From Physella acuta (taxonomy: Eukaryota > Mollusca > Gastropoda > Physidae), in assembly GCF_028476545.1 (NCBI RefSeq), contig NW_026731782.1:262001-326000 (forward strand): 64,000 bases of DNA, read 5' to 3'. A program made the position numbers and the translations under genes. Below the pieces are notes generated by a model. It was not told where the DNA came from. It made no database searches and was given only the letters and a program-made list of their open reading frames with translations. Positions 58,095 to 64,000 of the stretch are shown here, piece by piece. How positions within the stretch are numbered: the first letter of the stretch is position 1; each line of letters opens with the position of its first letter.

Positions 58095-58970
58095 GGAGGC
58101 TGGTGTGTTTGTCGGTTTGTGGGTTTGTGGGTCTGTGTGTTTGTCGGTCTGTGTGTTTGTCGGTCTGTGTGTTTGTGGGTTTGGTGGACGGCTGGTAGTG
58201 TTTGTAGGTTTGTTTTGTTTAGGTGTGTTTGTATGTGTTTGTATGTTTGCCTGGAGGTGTGATTGAGTGTGCTTGTAGGTTTGTTTTGGATGCACTGGTT
58301 GCGTTTGTAGTTATGTGTTTATGTGTGTATTTTGCATGTGTGTGTGTGCTTGTTTTCATGTGTGTTTGAAATTGTGTTTACAGGTTTGTATACATGTGTG
58401 GTAGTATGGTATGTTTGTTTCAATGTGTAGTGGCAGATTTGTTTAGGTGTGTGTTTGCATGTGTTTGTAGGTTTTATTTGTATGTTTGTTTGGATATGCA
58501 TTTTCGTGTGTTTGGTGGTTTGTTTGGAGGCATGTTTATGAGGATGTTTTTGTAGGTGTTTAGAGTTTGTTTGTGTTTATGATTGTGTTTGTTTGCACAT
58601 TGTTTGTGTTTGTTTGTTTGTTTGAAGGCACAGACGGTGATTTTTGTAAATATTTGTGTACGTGTGTTTTGGGAAATATTGATTTCGTATTCACAAGCGT
58701 TGCAGAATGTGCGTTTGAATGCGTTGTTCATTTTGTGTTTGTATATGCTTTCATGTGTATGGTTGTATGAGTGTTTTATATGCGTGTATATGTGTTTCAT
58801 ATATGTTTGTATATGTGTTTTATATGCGTGTATATGTGTTTCATATGTATGTTTGTATATATGTTTTATATGCCTGTACATGTTTTTTATATGTGTGTTT
58901 ATATGTGTTTCATATGCGTGTATATGTGTTTCATATGTGTCTATGTATATGTATTTTTAATGCATATATA
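58095..58970 (+). repeat. T/G-rich irregular repeat block
   Basis: GTTTGTGGGTTTGT, TGTGTGTTTGTCGGTC and GTTTGTAGGTTTGTTTTG words run to about 58620. From 58765 to 58960 a cleaner repeat of TATGCGTGTATATGTGTTTCA appears. The C/V/F-rich frames are repeat products. Confidence 0.8.
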
Positions 58971-59374
58971 TATATTATGTATTTCATATGTGTGTTTGCA
59001 CGTGTGGTTTGTGATATGAACAAGGGGGTGGAGAGTAGAGGCAGTGGAAGATCACTCACAAATCACACATACAGCACCCATATCTAACACTAAATTACAC
59101 ACAATTGATCTAACAGCTAAAAATAAAACTGCTGAATCGTCAATGTTTTTCTATACAACCCACCCAAAGCCTACACTACAAGACTGACCAACCAGAGACC
59201 ATAATATACCTGATACTTTTGTTTACATTTTAATTTACTCGACATTTGAGTTTTGTTTTTGTTTTTTTTTATTAAGGAAAAAAAATGTTCTGTATAAAAT
59301 GTCACTGGTGATGTGTTTCGCGGGTGTTTGCAAATACAAGATGTATTCTCCTGGTCACTCGAATATTGAGGGTG
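58971..59374. other. non-coding sequence
   Basis: Nothing recognisable. Confidence 0.4.
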
Positions 59375-59775
59375 GTGCCTCCTCGTGTATTGGGGTGTTT
59401 CTCATGTATGGGGGGGGGGCTCTCATGTATTGGGGGGGGGGGGGGGGAACATCCTCATGTATTGGGGGGGGAGACCTACTCGTGTACTGGGGGGGGGGGG
59501 GTTCTCATGTATTGAGGGGGAAACCTCCTCGTGTATTTGGTGGGGAACCTTCTCGTGTACTGGGGGGGGGTTCTCATGTATTGGGGGGGGGGGGGGGAAC
59601 CTCCTCATGTATTGGGGGGAGACCTACTCGTGTACTGGGGGGGGGGGGGTTCTCATGTATTGAGGGGGGGTACCTCCTCATGTATTGGGGGGGGAGACAT
59701 ACTCGTGTAATGAGGGGGGGGGTTCTCATGTATTGGGGGGGAACCTCCTCATGTATTGGGGGGGACACCACCTCC
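59375..59775 (+). repeat. G-rich minisatellite (TCTCATGTATTGGGGGG type)
   Basis: About 13 units with a period near 27-31 bp, combining (C/T)CTC(A/G)TGTATTG or CTCGTGTACTG with a run of 6-13 G. The G-runs lie on one strand and could support G-quadruplexes. The glycine-rich frames are artefacts. Confidence 0.9.
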
Positions 59776-60119
59776 CACTCTCTCCTCCACCCATATTTGA
59801 CCCACAGAAAGAAACGTATACTTGTATATTTGTTCTCTAACCAGTTAACACATATAGCCCCTTACCCCTATCATCCCCCACTCTCCCTTCCCTGATGTCG
59901 TAATTCACTTGATTGATTCGCTCTATAACACAATCAGATACTAAACCTCAGTCCTCTTCTTTCTTTACCCCCGGGGGTTGTGTTACCCGACCCCCATCTA
60001 GCCATTCCTTCTACCCCACCCCGCTACTTTTTAAACCGTCCATGAGATGTATGAAGAATATCAGGAGAGCGGTATCGTGTTTTGCCGTCATGAACTTACT
60101 GACGTCATTCTAAGCCATA
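59776..60119. other. non-coding sequence
   Basis: CACC/CCAC-rich, then mixed sequence. No exon supported. Confidence 0.4.
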
Positions 60120-60570
60120 AATAGCACTGCTTGTGTGTGTGTGAACGTGGTGTGTGAAAGTGCACGTCGGCTGGTGTGTATTTGTGTGTGTTTGTAAGCA
60201 TGTGTTTGTGCCTGGGTGTGCGTGTGTGTGTGTGACTGTGTGTGTCCTTGTGTGTGTCTGTGTGTGCGTGTGTTTGTCTGTGTGTATCTGTTTGCGTGTG
60301 TGTGTCTGTGTGTGTCTGTGTATGTGCTTGTGTGTCTGTGTGTGTGTCTGCGTGTGTATGTCTGTGTGTGTCTGCGTGTGTGTGTGTCTGTGTGTGTGTC
60401 TGTGTGTGTGTGTCTGTCTGTCTGTGTCTGTGTGTGTGTCTCTTTGTGTATGTGTGTGGTCAGTGTGTGTGTCTGTATATGTCTGTGTATGCGTGTGTGT
60501 CTGTGTGTGTGTGTCTGTATATGTCTGTGTGTGTGTGTGTCTGTCTGTGTGTGTGTGTGTGTGTGAAATG
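60120..60570 (+). repeat. (TG)n/(TGTGTC)n-rich block
   Basis: About 450 bp of TGTGTGTCTGTGTG with almost no A or C runs on the plus strand. It encodes only C/V-rich frames. Confidence 0.95.
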
Positions 60571-61334
60571 GAGAAAATAAGGCTCAAGACAGAAGCCGTA
60601 TAAAAAAGGATTTATGAGAAAATGAGAGGGGGGGGGGGGGTTATCGGAAGGGGTCCGTCGTGCCCAGTCCTAGCATATAACCGAGTTTTTTTTAATGAGG
60701 TCAGGTCGTGAATATATAGATCTAGTTGTTATGTGCAGGCCAACTTTTAAGCTTACAAAATTAAGCTCCGTTAGCTCGCGTTGAATTGTACATTTTTCTA
60801 TGACCCGTACATTTTTTTCTTGACTCAAATGTTAATTTAAGCTCAGACATTAAGCTCCGTTTACTCGCGTTAATTGTACATTTTTTTCCCTCGACTCTAC
60901 AGTCTTCAAGATTAAAGTTATTTTAAGCTCATTACATTAAGCACCGTCAGTTCGCATTGATTTCAACCATCTTTGGGGGGTCGTCCTTAAATGACGTCAC
61001 ACTCCTAGGGAGGGTGGGGGATGGAAATTTGTGACGATGTGTGGGGAGTGGAGGGGGGGGGGTGACCACATGGTTTTACTTTTTATTTTAAAAATGTGAT
61101 GTTACATTCTGAACTTCAGCCATTATTTCGTGTTTGTATTGGACTGTTTCAATAATTTGCAATAGAAATGGATGACTGTAACTTAATGCTGTCCTCGGTA
61201 AATATTTCAGAAAGAAATCCATGTTTTAAAAACAAAAACAAAAAATGCAATTTTGAGTGGGGGGGGGGGGGGAGGGACAAGATTGATATGTGGACGTCAT
61301 TTTAGGGGGGGGGGTCTTACTTTATGGTTGGGAA
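60571..61334. other. non-coding sequence with a loose ~130-bp duplication
   Basis: TTAAGCTC(A/C)...CATTAAGCTCCGTT(A/T)(G/A)CTCGCGTTGAATTGTACATTTTT-type sequence occurs near 60748, 60838 and partly 60928, so a unit of about 90 bp is repeated three times. G-runs lie at 60627-60640, 61053 and 61259-61273. No exon supported. Confidence 0.45.
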
Positions 61335-61405
61335 CGAAACTGAATTTATAGAGAAAAATATATACTTTTACCAGTGTCCACCCCCTTTCCCCCCCCCCTC
61401 ACACT
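61335..61405. mobile_element. internal fragment of MITE family 2 bracketed by a 9-bp repeat
   Basis: CGAAACTGAATTTATAGAGA and AAATATATACTTTTACCAGT plus a C-run match the inside of family 2 copies. GGTTGGGAA occurs at 61326-61334 and again at 61406-61414. The usual CAGAGTTTCTTCC left end is absent, so this is a deletion derivative or unusual insertion. Confidence 0.5.
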
Positions 61406-61414
61406 GGTTGGGAA

Positions 61415-61924
61415 ATACAGAACTGTATCTTGGTATTTTTTCCCGTCGTCAAGGTTAGGGTTAGAGATCAAGTTGAAGGTCAAAGCTAGGCTAGGGTTAG
61501 GGTTTGTTTTTCACGGCTATGATTAGTTCTAGGAATTTTTGTTAACTTAGCGACAGCAACACACACACACAAACACACAAAACACACAAACACACAAACA
61601 CACACACATACAAACACACACACACATACTTATGCACTACATGAGAATGAAACCAAATTTTTAAAATATTTTTTACTATAACATCTCCACCAAGGACCCT
61701 GCGAAAATTTTGAAATCTGCAATGAAAGTCTGTCGCACTGCGATACGTTATTCAAACAAATTTAATGTTGACAAAGGATTCTAATCTTTTAAATACTTAA
61801 ATGTATGTGCTTTGATTTATTTAAAGGAGAGTCTGTGCAAGAAAACAATGTTTCATTACTAGGACGATTTACGATTGATCTGGGATGCATAATCGCAGTG
61901 TTATTCCACTTTTCATTCTAGCAA
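61415..61924. other. non-coding sequence with a (CA)n patch
   Basis: AGGTTAGGGTTAGAG words near 61452-61510 and an ACACACAAAC-rich patch at 61556-61628. The last eight bases (TCTAGCAA) are the left target duplication of the next element. Confidence 0.45.
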
Positions 61925-62185
61925 CAGAGGCGTAGCGAGTGGGGGGAGGGGCGGGGGGTGCGGGCCGTACCGGGTGACACCATTTAGGGGGGGTGACACC
62001 AAGGCAAAAAATAGCAAAATATATACAGAAAAAATGATAATTTCACTTAATTAAATAATTAATTAGATTGCTTTAAATAGTCTGTTAAGAGCAAAGTGGA
62101 CGAATCCCGACACGGGTGGAGGGGGGGGGGGGGGTGACACCATCAGGTATCACATCGGGTGACACCCGACCTCGGTACGCCATTG
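61925..62185. mobile_element. hAT-type MITE, family 1, copy 3
   Basis: 261 bp, starting CAGAGGCGTAGCGAGT and ending CCTCGGTACGCCATTG, with internal GGTGACACC words and GGCAAAAAATAGCAAAATAT. It is flanked by a perfect 8-bp duplication TCTAGCAA (61917-61924, 62186-62193). The middle carries a TTAATTAAATAATTAATTAG-like AT segment absent from copies 1 and 2. Confidence 0.93.
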
Positions 62186-62193
62186 TCTAGCAA

Positions 62194-62485
62194 CCCTATT
62201 TTTTCCTCTCTTTTTTTCGTTCTTATTACCATGTAATTTCGGACGAGATTTCCATCAACATAATACATATTACGTGTCTTCATGTTATGTTCCTTATGGA
62301 CCGATGACTCACATTTCAGCCTGCTGTTCTGTATGGATTTATCTTCCAATGCTGAAGTTGTTTGATTTGGTCTTTTTTTTTTCCCTAGATGAGTTGTGTT
62401 TCATTGTTAACTAACCTCGTCTGTCCGGGGTTTGAACTCGGGACGTCTGGAGTAAACACACGCGCTTCTGTCCGACCATGTCGTT
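62194..62485 (-). mobile_element. SINE family B, copy 4
   Basis: Read on the minus strand, the head is GGTCGGACAGAAGCGCG with B box GAGTTCAAACC. AAATCCATACAGAACAGCAG and GCTGAAATGTGAGTCATCGG follow, then the tail region AAGAACGAAAAAAAGAGAGG. It begins immediately beside MITE-1 copy 3, so the MITE landed at or near the SINE tail. Confidence 0.8.
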
Positions 62486-63329
62486 CACGCAAGCTCATTA
62501 ATTATGTAATTATTGATAGTCGTTAAAAAAAGATGACAGTTACTCCCCGTTTTGATGGGTTTAAGTAGGGGGGTGGGAGAGGAAGGGTTCGAATGTTGTT
62601 TTTATTAATTGAAAATTAAAATTAGAAAATATGCAAAAAGAATTTTTAAATTATTTTTTTTTATTTAATTGCGGGAGGTTAATTTTTAAATATAAGTTTG
62701 AATTGTTTTTTGGGATGGGGTTTAGGAGGAAGTGGTTTAGGCTGTTTTTTTTTTGTGACTTAAGTGTCAATTTGCTGCTAGAGGAGGGGGTTAAGAAAAA
62801 TGGTGTGTGGGGGGTGACGTCTGTCTGTACAAATGACCAAAATAGCTTGACGTGGTTTACGGATGACCCCAAACTGACCTCAACTCATCAGAATGAGTCA
62901 ATTTTTATTTTTTATTTTTTTTATTCCTTTCCTCCCAGCTCATTTTAATTTGAAAGTTGCTGCAAATTGGCAACCTTTTTAAACATTTCAACAAATTACT
63001 GATAGCTGACGTATTTCCGTTTTATTGGGTTGTTTTTTTTTTTTCGTCATTGTTGACAAAAGTGACCGCGTGAAGCCGACGATGTTTCCATGGTGACGTA
63101 AAAAGCTGAGGGGTTTTGTTTTGTTTTTTCTCCGCTGGTTACTGATGACGAGCTTTCGTTAACTCGTAGAAAACAGGAAAATCTAATTACTAATTAATTA
63201 AGGACTGGTGTCATTTGATCAAGTATTTTTTTTTCTTGAGCTGTACTAGTAAAAAACGAAAGTCTATCCGGTACGTACGTACTAGATTTAGTAAAAGTAA
63301 AGTACCCTTTCGGAAATTAAGGTCTTGGG
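62486..63329. other. AT-rich non-coding sequence
   Basis: T-runs near 62656, 62745, 62915 and 63033. GTTTCCATGGTGAC near 63084 is a poor X-box-like word. An open frame from 62631 has no family signal. Confidence 0.4.
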
Positions 63330-63520
63330 GTAGTTGAAGTAGAGTTTCACCTGTTTTAGTGATCTCGGCATATGAAAAGATAGTGTGGTCAGCAATATGC
63401 CCAGCAATTTTTACTCCCCTTTACGTGAGTCAGGTACTTATCAGAGCTGGGTGAACTCAGGGACGTCTCAGGGACTCGAACACAGGCCTATAATTCACGT
63501 GAAACGGGTACCAATGGCTA
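63330..63520 (-). mobile_element. SINE family A, copy 6 (full)
   Basis: On the minus strand: head AGCCATTGGTACCCGTTTCA...GCCTGTGTTCGAGTCC (B box TGTTCGAGTCC), then CCTGAGTTCACCCAGCTCTG, AAGTACCTGACTCACGTAAA, TGCTGACCACACTATC, ATATGCCGAGATCACTAAAA and CAGGTGAAACTCTACTTCAA. Confidence 0.88.
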
Positions 63521-63596
63521 GTATGTAATACTATCAGGGACTTAAATACAACGAAACAATATCACATTCCTGATTTTGTATGAGGAACTAGGAAAT

Positions 63597-63662
63597 GTAC
63601 AGTTGAGTATAACAGTGATATACTGCACGTTACAGTTGAGTATAACAATGATATACTGCATA
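63597..63662 (+). repeat. 35-bp direct repeat, two copies
   Basis: TACAGTTGAGTATAACAGTG + ATATACTGCA occurs twice, 35 bp apart, with one mismatch. Confidence 0.9.
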
Positions 63663-64000
63663 ACAACCCCACGTGACCCAGGAACACTTAATTGGTGATA
63701 TATCGTTTTTAATTTACTGCCTGCATTAGCCTAGGGGGGGGACGACGGTGGGAGGGGTTCAAACATGGTTAATGTCGGGCTAGGCGGTGATGTATATGTG
63801 CGTGACAAATGGTACCAGAGGTTGCAGGGGTTGGGGGTGGGGGACATGGGGGAGGGGGGGTCTAAGCGTCGGACAATGAGGAGAAAGATGTTTCAAGTCC
63901 TGGCGTTTCGCTTAACGACCGTTGGGTGATATTCCCGAGGGGGGTCGGGATGGCGTACTGTGCAGGATCAATGAGAGATTAATCAGTCACATTTGAGAGG
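63663..64000. other. non-coding sequence with G-rich patches
   Basis: G-rich patches near 63734-63760 and 63827-63860. No gene supported up to the window end. Confidence 0.4.

Noticed and set aside
59299-59895. 198-codon glycine/cysteine-rich frame
   Set aside because: Runs through the G-rich minisatellite; homopolymer runs make any frame unreliable.
60154-60603. Cysteine/valine-rich and threonine/histidine-rich frames
   Set aside because: Translation of (TG)n/(CA)n simple sequence.

Overview
This is a repeat-dense, AT-rich, intron-bearing animal sequence. A mollusc, most likely a gastropod, is the best guess. The reasons are long (TA)n tracts, tRNA-headed SINEs, many short hAT-type MITEs, a Ty3/mdg4-type (Metaviridae) LTR element with tRNA-Ser-like primer sites, and a recurring AAGGGAGRTAA / TTACCTCCCTT word that I recall as common in molluscan DNA. 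The phylum call is an inference. No bacterial or viral genome organisation is present. Most of the long reading frames are by-products of tandem repeats or low-complexity runs.

The only host coding sequence I can support is one internal exon at 55185-55440 (+). It has a good acceptor, a consensus GTGAGT donor, GC-rich coding composition and a Kemptide-like RRRASL site. The rest is probably intronic or intergenic.

Layout. 0-5 kb: degenerate telomere-like words, a 59-bp tandem array (1.5 kb) and a 30-bp minisatellite (1.8-3.2 kb). 5-12 kb: TA tracts, an AC-rich tract, a hAT MITE with a perfect 8-bp target duplication (8.85 kb) beside a 68-bp satellite-like array (9.1-10.1 kb). 12-28 kb: two SINE families, several minisatellites, a pyrimidine-rich block (18 kb) and a small palindrome-ended inverted-repeat element (22.6 kb). 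29-30.7 kb: a 59-bp array with a 5-unit higher-order pattern, interrupted by a second hAT MITE. 31.57-39.70 kb: a non-autonomous hAT-like element, with its own 8-bp target duplication, into whose TA tract a young, nearly whole LTR retrotransposon (32971-39628, minus strand) has inserted. 40-52 kb: three copies of a second MITE family, a 15-bp array, a 41-bp array and a 38-bp array. 52-64 kb: the exon, further TA tracts, 14-bp and G-rich arrays, a TG-rich block, a third MITE of the first family abutting a SINE, and another SINE.

I found no new functional gene system. The most informative structures are the nested insertion, the triplicated tRNA-Ser-like primer sites straddling the LTR edge, the two MITE families with intact target duplications, the higher-order repeat, and the arrays carrying regularly spaced TGACGTC or AGGTCA words.
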